From: Paracoccaceae bacterium
GTDB lineage: Bacteria > Pseudomonadota > Alphaproteobacteria > Rhodobacterales > Rhodobacteraceae
Reading direction: 5' to 3'
Length of the DNA stretch: 25,373 bases
NCBI GenBank assembly: GCA_007121115.1
Contig: SKMI01000275.1
Coordinates: 1 to 25,373 of the forward strand
Shown here: positions 1 to 7,890 of the stretch, in pieces
How positions within the stretch are numbered: position 1 is the first letter of the stretch
Layout of the letters: each line of letters opens with the position of its first letter
Notes under the pieces: model-generated
What the model was told of the DNA's origin: nothing
Seen by the model: the letters and a program-made list of their open reading frames with translations, nothing else
Database searches by the model: none
Position numbers and translations under genes: made by a program

Positions 1-374
1 ACCGTCACCGCCAGGATCTTCATATCCGACCCCGCCGCCCCCTGCATCGCCGCGCGGACGACATGCGGGTCGCCCTGCACCGTCAGGAAATCCAGATCGA
101 AACGCGCCAGTCCGCGCACCGCTGCCTCCACCGTGGCGCCGATGTCGAACAGTTTCATATCAAGGAAGACGCGCTTGCCGTGCTCGTCCTTCAACTCGCG
201 CGCCAGCGCGAGGCCACCGCCGGTGAGCATCCCCAGCCCGATCTTGTAGAACGAGACCGCCTCCCCCAACCGCCCGGCCAGCGCCAGCGCCGAAACCGCG
301 TCCGGCAGGTCCAGCGCGACGATAAGCCGGTCATCCGCGCGCTCAGCGGTGTTGGTCATGGTCGAAACACTCAT
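1..374 (-). CDS. pyrF: Orotidine 5'-phosphate decarboxylase, N-terminal part (runs off the window)
   Basis: Catalyses the last step of de novo UMP synthesis, decarboxylating OMP to UMP in the cytoplasm. The reverse strand reads from ATG at 374, and about 124 residues are visible before the window edge. Near the N-terminus is RLIVALDLPD, with the first-strand substrate-binding Asp. Next come FYKIGLGML and the family signature FLDMKLFDIGATV, which carries the catalytic Lys-Asp pair (DxKxxDI). FLTVQGDPHVVRAA continues the TIM barrel. The start at 374 is preceded by AGGAG at suitable spacing; a second in-frame ATG at 359 lacks such a site. It lies 126 bases beyond the end of the caspase-like gene, across a large stem-loop, so it probably has its own promoter there. 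Identity is secure; the C-terminal half is not visible. Confidence 0.95.
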   Translation of the reverse strand, partial: MSVSTMTNTAERADDRLIVALDLPDAVSALALAGRLGEAVSFYKIGLGMLTGGGLALARELKDEHGKRVFLDMKLFDIGATVEAAVRGLARFDLDFLTVQGDPHVVRAAMQGAAGSDMKILAVT

Positions 375-427
375 GGAAGGGCTCCTGTGGCAATGGGTTT
401 GTCGCTCATAGAGCGGCAGGAAACAGG

Positions 428-490
428 CGTAAAGCGCCCCCGGAGTGAGCGGGTGGGTGTGTGGGGCGCACTCCGGGGGCGCGCTTTACG
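428..490 (-). terminator. Large inverted repeat / stem-loop between the caspase-like gene and pyrF
   Basis: Arms at 428-447 and 469-490 are complementary over 20 base pairs with a single 2-base bulge, around a 21-base loop. It begins about 10 bases past the stop codon of the minus-strand caspase-like gene, so it is placed to end that transcript or protect its 3' end. There is no clear T-run after the stem on the minus strand, so an ordinary intrinsic terminator is only one reading. The rest of 375-500 shows nothing else I can name apart from the pyrF ribosome-binding site. Confidence 0.55.
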
Positions 491-500
491 GCGCCCGAAG

Positions 501-2180
501 TCAGTCGAACAGCCGGAAGAACGCGCCGCGCAGCAACCCGTCCAGAACCGCGCGGGTCACATAGCCGGTGGGCGCCTGCCCGTTCTCGGCCTGCCAGTCG
601 GCGATGGCATCGCGGGTGTCGGCATCGAAGCGCCCGTCCACGGCGCCCGGGTCATAGCCGCCCGCGCGCAACTGCCGTTCCACCAGTACCCGCGTCATTT
701 GCGGGAGCGCCAGCGACTCTTCCTCGGCCCGGTCACGCTCGACAGCATCCGAGGGCGGGCCCGGTTCAGGCTCGGGCTCGGGCGTCGGCGCGGCAGCTTC
801 GCGCAATTCCGCCAGCCGCGCGCGCGCGTTCGCGGCGTTGGCGCCATCGGGCCATTCGGTCAGGAAACGTTCGTAGCCTGCAATCGTATCGGTGGCGCGC
901 GCCACCTCCCAGGCCCCGCGCTCGCGCTCGGCGCGCACGCGGGCACGCTCGGCCTCGAACCCGGCGATACGTTCGCGGGCCAGATCGGCGAATATGCCTT
1001 GCGGATAGCGGTTGAGATAGGCGCGCAGCCCGGCCTCGTCCCCCGCCGCGCCGGTTTCGGCCCAGAAGGCGCGGTCGCGGCGTTCCTCGGCGGCGCGGCG
1101 TTCGCGTTCCTCGGCCTCGATCTCGGCGGCGCGGCGGGCGCCCTGCGCGGCAAGCTGAAAGATCTGGTCACGGGTGATGAAGCCGGTGACGTCATGGTCG
1201 TTGCGTTCCTGCCAGCCGCGGATCGACGCGCGGGTGCCGGGACCGAAGATGCCATCGATCCCGCGGGTATTGTAGCCCAGAAGCGTCAGATCGCGCTGGA
1301 TCGCGCGGCGCTCGTCACGGGTCAGGCCCAGCGCCTCCTCGATGGTCTCGGGCGTTGTCTCCAGCGCCTCGATCGCGGCCTGGGCCTCTTCGACGAACTC
1401 GCCGCCGGGGAAGGTATCAAGGTAGTCGGCATAGCCCTCCACCGTGTCCGCGTCCTGTGCGCGCTCCCAGGCGGCACGGTCGGCTTCCAGCGCGGGCTCG
1501 AACCCTTCGGGCAGGAAGGTCAGGTAAGGCGGGTTGAACCCGTCGATGCGCAGGTTCCGGCCCGCGCGCACGGTGGCGCCCAGGTTGCTGCCCGGCACCA
1601 CCGCCGCGCGCAGGAAGCTGGTCAGTGACCCCACCGGCCCGCGCACCAGGCTGACGCCCTGCGGCACGTCCAGCCGCGACGGCAGGCCCGCGCTCAGCCC
1701 GTCGCCAATACGGCCGGGGAAGCTGCCATCGGCCAGTGCCACCAGCGCGCCGCCCTGCAGTTGCGAGGCCACGGCCAGCACGGTCTGCAAGCGCAGGCCC
1801 TGATCATCGATGGTGGCCAGATCCGGATCCTCGGCCTCGACCCCCATCAGCCAGGTGCCGGTGTCGCCGTAAACCACATGCCCGGCATAGACGATCACCA
1901 CCCGCTCGCGCCGCTGCGCGCGCAATTCACGCGACAGGCGCGAGACGGCGGCACGCATCTCGGGGGCGTCCAGGTCGCGGGCGGTGCGGACCTCGAACCC
2001 GGCGGCGCGCAGGCGGCTTTCCACGTCCAGCACCTGCCCGGCACCGCGGGCATCGCGCACGGCCTCGTAATCCTCGTTGGCGATGATGAGCGCAAGCCCC
2101 GCCGCCGACGCGGGCAGCGCCGCCATGAGACAGACGGAAAAGGCCGCCAGAAACCGGGTGAAAGCAAACCGCACAGACAT
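501..2180 (-). CDS. Exported caspase-like (peptidase C14 fold) protein with two peptidoglycan-binding-type domains, catalytic site degenerate
   Basis: A 559-residue protein. Residues 1-27 form a signal peptide ending ALPASAAG, so it is probably periplasmic. Residues 28 to about 215 match the bacterial caspase-like fold: LALIIANEDY at the first strand and VVIVYAGHVVYG where the catalytic His motif (SGHG) sits. His101 is kept, but the glycine after it is Val. Where the family has the nucleophile (DACR) this protein reads LVALADGSFPG, with no Cys, so peptidase activity is unlikely. Three repeats of about 38 residues follow (236-273, 370-408, 422-459; pattern W-A-Y-L-yP-G-A). Two PG_binding_1-like domains lie at 288-342 (LLGYNTRGIDGIFGPGTR) and 496-548 (YDPGAVDGRFDADTR), after an acidic-Pro linker. 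The start was chosen because GGAGGTG lies just upstream of this ATG; an in-frame ATG 24 bases earlier would spoil the signal peptide. It follows the ligase gene by 34 bases and may be in that operon. Function unknown. Confidence 0.8.
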   Translation of the reverse strand: MSVRFAFTRFLAAFSVCLMAALPASAAGLALIIANEDYEAVRDARGAGQVLDVESRLRAAGFEVRTARDLDAPEMRAAVSRLSRELRAQRRERVVIVYAGHVVYGDTGTWLMGVEAEDPDLATIDDQGLRLQTVLAVASQLQGGALVALADGSFPGRIGDGLSAGLPSRLDVPQGVSLVRGPVGSLTSFLRAAVVPGSNLGATVRAGRNLRIDGFNPPYLTFLPEGFEPALEADRAAWERAQDADTVEGYADYLDTFPGGEFVEEAQAAIEALETTPETIEEALGLTRDERRAIQRDLTLLGYNTRGIDGIFGPGTRASIRGWQERNDHDVTGFITRDQIFQLAAQGARRAAEIEAEERERRAAEERRDRAFWAETGAAGDEAGLRAYLNRYPQGIFADLARERIAGFEAERARVRAERERGAWEVARATDTIAGYERFLTEWPDGANAANARARLAELREAAAPTPEPEPEPGPPSDAVERDRAEEESLALPQMTRVLVERQLRAGGYDPGAVDGRFDADTRDAIADWQAENGQAPTGYVTRAVLDGLLRGAFFRLFD

Positions 2181-2214
2181 GAGCACCTCCGTTGCCGGGG
2201 GCACTCCGGACCAC

Positions 2215-3483
2215 TTACCCCTGGTCGTAACTGCGCTGATCCTCGATCACCTTGCCATCGTTCGGCAGGGTGCCGGGCGGCACCAGTTCGACCTTGCCCC
2301 GCAGCTTCAGCGTATCAAGGAGCGTGCCTTCATACAATTTCGGATTGGTGGCGCGGGTTTCGACCTGAACGGTCATCACGTCCATTTCGCCCTCGCGGGT
2401 GGCGATGACGCGGGCGCGGTGCACCTCGTCATGGTGCGATACGAAGGCCGCGACCTGTTCGGGGCGCACGAACATGCCCTTGATCTTGGTGGTCTGGTCG
2501 GCGCGGCCCATCCAGCCCCTGATGCGCATGTTGGTGCGTCCGCAGGGGCTTTCGCCCGGCAGCACCGCCGAGAGATCCCCGGTGGCGAAGCGGATCAGCG
2601 GATAGTCCGGATTCAGCGTGGTGACAACGACCTCGCCCACCTCGCCCTCGGCGACCGGATCGCCGGTGCCGGGGCGGACGATCTCGACGATCACGCCCTC
2701 GTCCACCACCATTCCCTCCATGGCGTCGGATTCATAGGCGATGTTGCCCAGATCAGCGGTGGCATAGCACTGGCGGCAGGTGATGCCCCGGTCGGCGTAG
2801 TCCTGTCGCAGGGACGGAAACAGCGCCCCCCCGCCCACGGCGGCGCGGGTAATCGACAGGCGCTCGCCCATCTCCTCGGCCTTGTCGAGGATGATCTTCA
2901 GGTAATCCGGCGTGCCCGCATAGGCGGTCACCCCGATGTCGGCGGCGGCGCGGACCTGCAACTCGGTCTGCCCGGTGCCGGCGGGGAACACGGTGGCGCC
3001 CACGGCGCGGGCGGCGTTTTCGAACATCATGCCCGCAGGGACGAAGTGATAGGAAAAGCAGTTCTGCACGATATCGCCCGCGCCGATACCCAGCGCATGC
3101 AGGAAGCGGCCCAGCCGCCACCAGTCGTGGCCCGTGCGACCCGGTTCATAGATCGGCCCGGGCGACTGGAAGATGTGTTCAAACCCGCGCAGCGGCGTGG
3201 CGGTGAACCCGCCAAGGGGTTTGTGTTCACCCTGCGCGCCGGTCAGCGCCGACTTGCGCAGCACCGGCAGCGCGGCCAACGCGGTGCGGTCGGTGATGGC
3301 GGCGGGATCGACCCCGGAGAGCATGGCGGCATAGCCCGGCGCCTGCTGCGCGCGGGCGATCTGCGCGGGCAAATCGCGGGCCAGATCGGCGGCGCGGGCA
3401 TCGGCGCTGCGAGTTTCATGGGCGTCGAAGAAACTGGACATGGCGTCACCACACGCGGTTGGAACGGGGTTGGGAGTGCTCAT
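2215..3483 (-). CDS. Phenylacetate-CoA ligase-like AMP-forming enzyme (PaaK family)
   Basis: A 422-residue member of the PaaK-like branch of the adenylate-forming superfamily, expected to make an acyl- or aryl-CoA thioester from acid, ATP and CoA. Recognisable segments are FSYHFVPAGMMFENAARAVGA, YAGTPDYLKIIL, CYATADLGNIAYES (the aromatic/Thr-rich adenylate motif), LIRFATGDLSAV and the C-terminal hinge RGWMGRADQTTKIKGMFVRPEQV. The usual Ser/Gly/Thr-rich ATP loop (SSGTTGxP in PaaK) is not evident; the equivalent stretch reads FQSPGPIYEPG. The substrate is therefore uncertain, and loss or change of activity is possible. The ATG at 3483 overlaps the livF stop by 4 bases (ATGA), which indicates translational coupling and argues against the GTG start 9 bases upstream. 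It is the last enzyme gene of the transport operon. Confidence 0.85.
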   Translation of the reverse strand: MSTPNPVPTACGDAMSSFFDAHETRSADARAADLARDLPAQIARAQQAPGYAAMLSGVDPAAITDRTALAALPVLRKSALTGAQGEHKPLGGFTATPLRGFEHIFQSPGPIYEPGRTGHDWWRLGRFLHALGIGAGDIVQNCFSYHFVPAGMMFENAARAVGATVFPAGTGQTELQVRAAADIGVTAYAGTPDYLKIILDKAEEMGERLSITRAAVGGGALFPSLRQDYADRGITCRQCYATADLGNIAYESDAMEGMVVDEGVIVEIVRPGTGDPVAEGEVGEVVVTTLNPDYPLIRFATGDLSAVLPGESPCGRTNMRIRGWMGRADQTTKIKGMFVRPEQVAAFVSHHDEVHRARVIATREGEMDVMTVQVETRATNPKLYEGTLLDTLKLRGKVELVPPGTLPNDGKVIEDQRSYDQG

Positions 3484-4328
3484 GCCAGCCACCGCTTGCG
3501 GCGGCGGTAGCTGCGCACTTCGCGGTAGCTCTTGCGCCCGGTGTCGGACATGCCGAGGTAGAATTCCTTCACATCCGGGTTCTCGCGCAGTTCCTTCGCA
3601 CCGCCCTCCATCACCACACGGCCATTTTCCAGGATGAAGCCGGTATGGGCGAAGCGCAGCGCCACGTTGGTGTTCTGCTCGGCCAGCAGGAAGGTCACGC
3701 CCTGTTCGGTGTTCAGCCGCGAGACGATATCGAAGATCTGCTCAACCAGTTGCGGCGCCAGACCCATGGAGGGTTCATCCAGCAGGATCATCTTCGGCCG
3801 GGACATCAGCGCGCGACCGATGGCGGTCATCTGCTGTTCCCCGCCCGAGGTATAGCCCGCCTGGCTGCGGCGGCGTTCCTTCAAGCGCGGGAAGTATTCA
3901 TAGACCAACTCCAGATCCGCGGCGATATCGCCGCGCCCGTCCTTGCGGGTATAGGCACCTGTGAGAAGGTTCTCCTCGACCGTCAGGTGCTCGAAGCAGT
4001 GGCGCCCCTCCATCACCTGGACCACCCCGCGGTTGACCAGATCGGCAGGGCTCATGTTCACCACGTTTTCACCGTCATAGACGATGGAGCCCTTGGTGAC
4101 CTCGCCGCGTTCGGAATGGATCAGGTTGGAAATCGCCTTGAGCGTGGTCGATTTGCCCGCGCCATTGCCGCCCAGAAGCGCGGTGATCCCGCCGCGCGGC
4201 ACCTCGAGGCTGACGCCCTTGAGCGCCAGAATGACGTGGTTGTAGAGCACCTCGATGTTGTTCACCTCCAGCAGGTTGGCCTCGGTGGACATCTCGGCGG
4301 TGGTCTGTGGCGTCTCGGCGTCAAGCAT
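3480..4328 (-). CDS. livF: Branched-chain-amino-acid-type (HAAT) ABC transporter ATP-binding protein, LivF-like
   Basis: Cytoplasmic ATPase of a HAAT-family importer, pairing with the LivG-like subunit on the LivH/LivM membrane pair. It has Walker A GGNGAGKST, the LivF-type Q-loop region VVQVMEGRHCFEHLTVEENL, signature TSGGEQQM, Walker B MILLDEPSMGL and the switch His in the form LLAEQN, as in LivF proteins. The C-terminus carries an extra basic tail (SYREVRSYRRRKRWLA). At 282 residues it is longer than the usual 235 or so because of about 30 extra N-terminal residues plus this tail. The start is uncertain: 4328 has AAGG about 10 bases upstream; 4367 and 4292 are alternatives without a clear site. 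It is separated from the binding-protein gene by a stem-loop and overlaps the ligase gene downstream. Confidence 0.93.
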   Translation of the reverse strand: MLDAETPQTTAEMSTEANLLEVNNIEVLYNHVILALKGVSLEVPRGGITALLGGNGAGKSTTLKAISNLIHSERGEVTKGSIVYDGENVVNMSPADLVNRGVVQVMEGRHCFEHLTVEENLLTGAYTRKDGRGDIAADLELVYEYFPRLKERRRSQAGYTSGGEQQMTAIGRALMSRPKMILLDEPSMGLAPQLVEQIFDIVSRLNTEQGVTFLLAEQNTNVALRFAHTGFILENGRVVMEGGAKELRENPDVKEFYLGMSDTGRKSYREVRSYRRRKRWLA

Positions 4329-4383
4329 GGGTTCGGACCTTGGCTGCAGGGCGTCGGCGTAATGCAAGTTCGGGTGCGGGTGT

Positions 4384-4407
4384 GGCGGCCCCGCGTACGG
4401 GGCCGCC
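4384..4407 (-). other. Intercistronic stem-loop after the binding-protein gene
   Basis: Perfect 10-base-pair stem (4384-4393 with 4398-4407, GGCGGCCCCG/CGGGGCCGCC) around a 4-base loop, starting 12 bases past the stop codon of the minus-strand substrate-binding-protein gene and about 55 bases before livF. No T-run follows. Such hairpins after binding-protein genes of ABC operons commonly stabilise the upstream message or cause partial termination, giving an excess of binding protein; that role is inferred here from position and strength. Confidence 0.7.
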
Positions 4408-4419
4408 GGGGGCCGTGCC

Positions 4420-5712
4420 TCAGTTCAGGCAGGCTGGCTCGATGTCGTTTTCAGCGGCATAAGCCAGGCTGTCCTCCATCACCATTTCCATGATCAGCTC
4501 GCGGTCGGGCTCGATCCAGTCGGTGATCAGATTCCACTCACCGGCGTGAGCGTCCCACTGCTGGATCATGGCCTGACCCGAGCCGCCGTGGTTCTGGCAG
4601 CTCACCTCGAACGGGGGGCCGAAGTCCGGCAGGCCCAGTTCGGCCATGCGCTCTTCGGTGATGACCAGGTTTGCCATGCCGTCGCGCATCATCGCGGGCG
4701 TGATGTTGGCCACGCCGTGGATTTCCTGCGCCGTGCGCGCGGCTTCGACCGCGAGCATGGCGGCATACATCCCGCGCGAGTAGAGCACGGTGCCGATCTC
4801 GTCGCCCGTCCCAGCTTCGAGGCCGCGGTCATAGACGTATTGCTGCAAGTCCTCGTAGACCGGATAGTCCGTGCCCGTGCCGTGCATCGCCAGCGCCTTG
4901 TAGCCATGTGCGGCTTCCCCGGCGGGCAGCACGTCCTGCTGCGAGCCGGACCACCAGACGCCGATGAAGTTCTCCATCGGGAAGCGGATGTTGGCGGCTT
5001 CCTGCACGGCGGTGGAGTTCATCACCCCCCAACCCCACATGATCACGTAATCCGGGCGCTCGCGGCGAATCTGCAGCCACTGGCTGCCCTGCTCCTGCCC
5101 GGGGCTGTCCACGCCGATGGTCAGCAACTCGTAGCCCAGACGCTCAGACAGGCGGGTCAGCGTGGGGATCGGCTCGCGGCCATAGGCCGAGTTGTGATAG
5201 AGCAGCACGATCTTCTTGTCGTCCAGGCTGCCGTCGTTCTCTTCCAGCAGGTAGTTGATGATCACGCTGGCCCCGTCCCAGTAGTTGGCCGGGTAGTTGA
5301 AGGTCCAGTTGAAGACCTCGCCATTCACGGCCGAGGTGCGGCCATAGCCCATGGTGTGCATGGGGATGCCATCCTGCATGGTGCGCGGGATCAGCTGATA
5401 TGTGATGCCGGTGGACAGCGGCTGCAGAACCAGCGGGTTTTCGCCGCGCAGGGCCTGGTAGCATTCGACGCCGCGCTCGGTGTTATAGGCGGTTTCGCAT
5501 TCGCTGTAGCGGATCGGAACGCCGCCGATGCCGCCGTCACGCTCGTTGATCAGCGTGAAATAATCGGCATAGCCATCGGCGAAGGGAATGCCGCCAGGTG
5601 CGAAGGGCCCGGTGCGATAGCTCATGTTTGGCAGGAACAGCGACTCGGCGATGGCCGGGGCTGCGGCGGTCATGGTGACCGCAAGGGCTGCGGTCAGTCT
5701 TGTCATCTTCAT
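4420..5712 (-). CDS. Periplasmic substrate-binding protein of HAAT-type ABC transporter (LivJ/LivK family)
   Basis: A 430-residue type I periplasmic binding protein that would capture the ligand and deliver it to LivH/LivM. Residues 1-23 are a signal peptide (MKMTRLTAALAVTMTAAAPAIA, cleavage before ESLFLP) with no lipobox Cys, so the protein is soluble in the periplasm. The mature start FLPNMSYRTGPFAPGGIPFADGY, with DGGIGG and VECYQAL after it, is typical of the family. IVLLYHNSAYGREPIPTL and YVIMWGWGVMN come from the second lobe. The start at 5712 has GGGAGGAG six bases upstream. The ligand cannot be read from the sequence. Flanking CoA ligases suggest a carboxylic acid rather than an amino acid, and this is inference. 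It ends just before the stem-loop at 4384-4407. Confidence 0.92.
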   Translation of the reverse strand: MKMTRLTAALAVTMTAAAPAIAESLFLPNMSYRTGPFAPGGIPFADGYADYFTLINERDGGIGGVPIRYSECETAYNTERGVECYQALRGENPLVLQPLSTGITYQLIPRTMQDGIPMHTMGYGRTSAVNGEVFNWTFNYPANYWDGASVIINYLLEENDGSLDDKKIVLLYHNSAYGREPIPTLTRLSERLGYELLTIGVDSPGQEQGSQWLQIRRERPDYVIMWGWGVMNSTAVQEAANIRFPMENFIGVWWSGSQQDVLPAGEAAHGYKALAMHGTGTDYPVYEDLQQYVYDRGLEAGTGDEIGTVLYSRGMYAAMLAVEAARTAQEIHGVANITPAMMRDGMANLVITEERMAELGLPDFGPPFEVSCQNHGGSGQAMIQQWDAHAGEWNLITDWIEPDRELIMEMVMEDSLAYAAENDIEPACLN

Positions 5713-5788
5713 TGGTGTCTCCTCCCACATTGGATGACGGTGAACTTGATGCCCGTTGCCCCGGGCGCAGGGTCGCAACCGGCCCCCG

Positions 5789-6865
5789 TCAGTAGGGGAA
5801 CGGCCAGAGCCGGAGCTTTTCCTTGATCGTGCGCCAGAGCGCGGCGATACCGTGCGGCTCCAGGATCAGGGTGATGATGATCAGCGCACCGATGATCATG
5901 ATCTCGATATGCGCGGCCAGGTCGGTGGCCCAGCCCAGGTTGTCCACCAGCATGATCTTCAGGAGCACCGGCCCGGCGATCAGGAAGAACGCCCCGGCAA
6001 AGGCGCCGAAGATCGACCCCAGCCCGCCGATGATGACCATGAAGAGCACGAGGAAGGACTTGTCGATCCCGAACGCCTCGCCCGCCTCGGCCGCACCCAG
6101 GTAGACCGTGAACAGCAGCGCCCCGGCGATACCGATGTAGAACGAGGACACGGCAAAGGCGGTCAGCTTGGACCACAGCGGGTTCACGCCGATGATTTCG
6201 GCAGCGATATCCATGTCGCGGATCGCCATCCACTGCCGACCCAGGGTGCCGCGCGTCAGGTTGCGTGCCAGCCAGGCCAGCGCGACCAGGAACACCAGGC
6301 AGATCATGTACATCGACACCGCGCTGGCCGAGGCACCGGTGACCGGCACGCCGAACACAGTGCGCGTGGGCGCCGAGATCATGCCCGTGGGCGAGTAGTT
6401 GAAGAACCACGGCGTCCGAGTGAACAGCCAGATCAGGAAGAACTGCGCCGCCAGCGTGGCCACCGCGAGATAGAACCCCTTGATCCGCAGCGAGGGCAGG
6501 CCGAACAGAACCCCCACCCCGGCGGTGATGAACCCCGACAGCAGGATCACGAAGATGATGTTAAGGTCCGGAAACCCGGTCATCAGCTTGTAGCTGGCAT
6601 AGGCCCCCACCGCCATGAAGCCGCCGGTGCCGAGCGAAAGCTGCCCGCAATAGCCGATCAGGATGTTCAGCCCAAGTGCGGCGATGGTGTAGATAAGGAA
6701 CGGCACCACCAGCGCGTTGGTCCAGTAGTCGTTCAGGATCAGCGGCATGATCAGGAAGGCGACGCCCAGCACGAAGAAGTAGCCGTACCGGTCGAACCGG
6801 ATCGGAAAGGTCTGGTTGTCGGATGTGTAGGACGTCTTGAAATCGCCCGCTTCACGGTAAAGCAT
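5789..6865 (-). CDS. livM: HAAT-type ABC transporter permease, LivM-like
   Basis: A 358-residue inner-membrane permease with many hydrophobic helices, forming the translocation path with the LivH subunit. The hallmarks include ALGLNILIGYCGQLSLGTGGFMAVGAYASY near residue 75 and LPSLRIKGFYLAVATLAAQF, both strongly conserved in LivM, and later GINPLWSKLTAFAVSSFYIGIAGAL-like sequence (here IIGVNPLWSKLTAFAV) and VIIGGLGSIFGAFAGAFF, the coupling region to the ATPase. The N-terminus has about 25 soluble residues before the first helix. Its ATG lies 3 bases beyond the livH stop, with GAGAGGG upstream. Length and motifs are normal. Confidence 0.94.
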   Translation of the reverse strand: MLYREAGDFKTSYTSDNQTFPIRFDRYGYFFVLGVAFLIMPLILNDYWTNALVVPFLIYTIAALGLNILIGYCGQLSLGTGGFMAVGAYASYKLMTGFPDLNIIFVILLSGFITAGVGVLFGLPSLRIKGFYLAVATLAAQFFLIWLFTRTPWFFNYSPTGMISAPTRTVFGVPVTGASASAVSMYMICLVFLVALAWLARNLTRGTLGRQWMAIRDMDIAAEIIGVNPLWSKLTAFAVSSFYIGIAGALLFTVYLGAAEAGEAFGIDKSFLVLFMVIIGGLGSIFGAFAGAFFLIAGPVLLKIMLVDNLGWATDLAAHIEIMIIGALIIITLILEPHGIAALWRTIKEKLRLWPFPY

Positions 6866-6868
6866 GGA

Positions 6869-7855
6869 TCAGACCCTCTCGATGATCTTTTCGCCGAACA
6901 GCCCCTGCGGACGGAACAGCAGGAACACCAGCGCCAGCATGTAGGCGAACCAGTTCTCGGTCGCGCCGCCGATGAGCGGCCCCATGAAGAAGTCGAACAG
7001 CTTTTCGCCCACGCCGATGATCAGCCCGCCGACGATGGCCCCGGGGATCGAGGTGAAGCCGCCCAGGATCAGCACCGGCAGCGCCTTCAAGGCAATCAGC
7101 GACAGCGAGAACTGCACCCCCGATTTCGCCCCCCACATCATCCCCGCCACCAGCGCGACGATCCCCGCCAGCGTCCAGACCATCACCCAGATGAAGCGCA
7201 GCGAGATGCCGACCGAGAGCGCCGCCTGATGGTCGTCGGCCACCGCACGCAGGGCGCGCCCCTGCTTGGTGTATTGCGAGAAGATCACCAGCCCGGCGAC
7301 AAGGATTGCAGCGATCAGCGCGGCCCAAAGCTCCAGCGTATCCATGTAGAAGCCGTAGCCGAACCAGTTGAACGTGGCCTCGTCCACCGCCAGCGACATG
7401 CCCTGCGGGATGCCCACGTCCAGCCGCTTGACCTCGGCCCCCCACATCAGGTCGCCGAACCCTTCGAGGAAATAGGCCAGCCCGATGGTGGCCATGAACA
7501 GGATGATCGGTTCCTGGTTGACCAGGTGGCGGAAGATGTAGCGCTCCACCAGCCAGGCGAAGGCAACCATCACCAGCACCGTCCCGGCGATGGCCACCAG
7601 CGTCGGCAGGCTCCATCCGAAGTAATGCAGCCGCGTACCGAAGATCGCGTTGATCAGGTGTGAAAACGGGATCTGCCCGCTTTGCAGCCCCACCAGCGTC
7701 AGCGCGGCAAAGAGCGCCATCACCCCCTGGGAGAAGTTGAAGATGCCGCTGGCCTTGAAGATCAGCACGAAGCCCAGCGCCACCAGCGCATACATGACCC
7801 CGGCGGTCAGGCCGTTGGCGGCGGCCTCCAGGGCAAAGAGAAGCGTGTCAGACAT
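6869..7855 (-). CDS. livH: HAAT-type ABC transporter permease, LivH-like
   Basis: A 328-residue integral membrane protein, partner of LivM. It opens with NGLTAGVMYALVALGFVLIFKASGIFNFSQGVMAL, the typical LivH N-terminus. The coupling helix region is TKQGRALRAVADDHQAALSVGIS, and ALKALPVLILGGFTSIPGAIVGGLIIGVGE is the conserved C-terminal loop. The protein ends with the RPQGLFGEKIIERV tail. Compared with short LivH proteins of about 300 residues it has an inserted stretch around residues 115-150 (DLMWGAEVKRLDVGIPQGMSL and on), probably a periplasmic loop. The start at 7855 has AGGGGGG upstream. It lies between livG (35 bases before) and livM (3 bases after). Confidence 0.94.
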   Translation of the reverse strand: MSDTLLFALEAAANGLTAGVMYALVALGFVLIFKASGIFNFSQGVMALFAALTLVGLQSGQIPFSHLINAIFGTRLHYFGWSLPTLVAIAGTVLVMVAFAWLVERYIFRHLVNQEPIILFMATIGLAYFLEGFGDLMWGAEVKRLDVGIPQGMSLAVDEATFNWFGYGFYMDTLELWAALIAAILVAGLVIFSQYTKQGRALRAVADDHQAALSVGISLRFIWVMVWTLAGIVALVAGMMWGAKSGVQFSLSLIALKALPVLILGGFTSIPGAIVGGLIIGVGEKLFDFFMGPLIGGATENWFAYMLALVFLLFRPQGLFGEKIIERV

Positions 7856-7890
7856 GGTTGCCCCCCTGATAAGCGGTCGTAGCGGCGCGC

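Noticed and set aside
63..1628. 521-codon plus-strand frame opposite pyrF and the caspase-like gene
   Set aside because: Shadow frame. It runs across two unrelated minus-strand genes and their hairpin, with no start signal.
5756..7663. 635-codon plus-strand frame opposite livM and livH
   Set aside because: The translation is extremely rich in Gln, His, Asp and Arg, the antisense image of hydrophobic membrane-protein codons. The minus-strand permeases are unmistakable.
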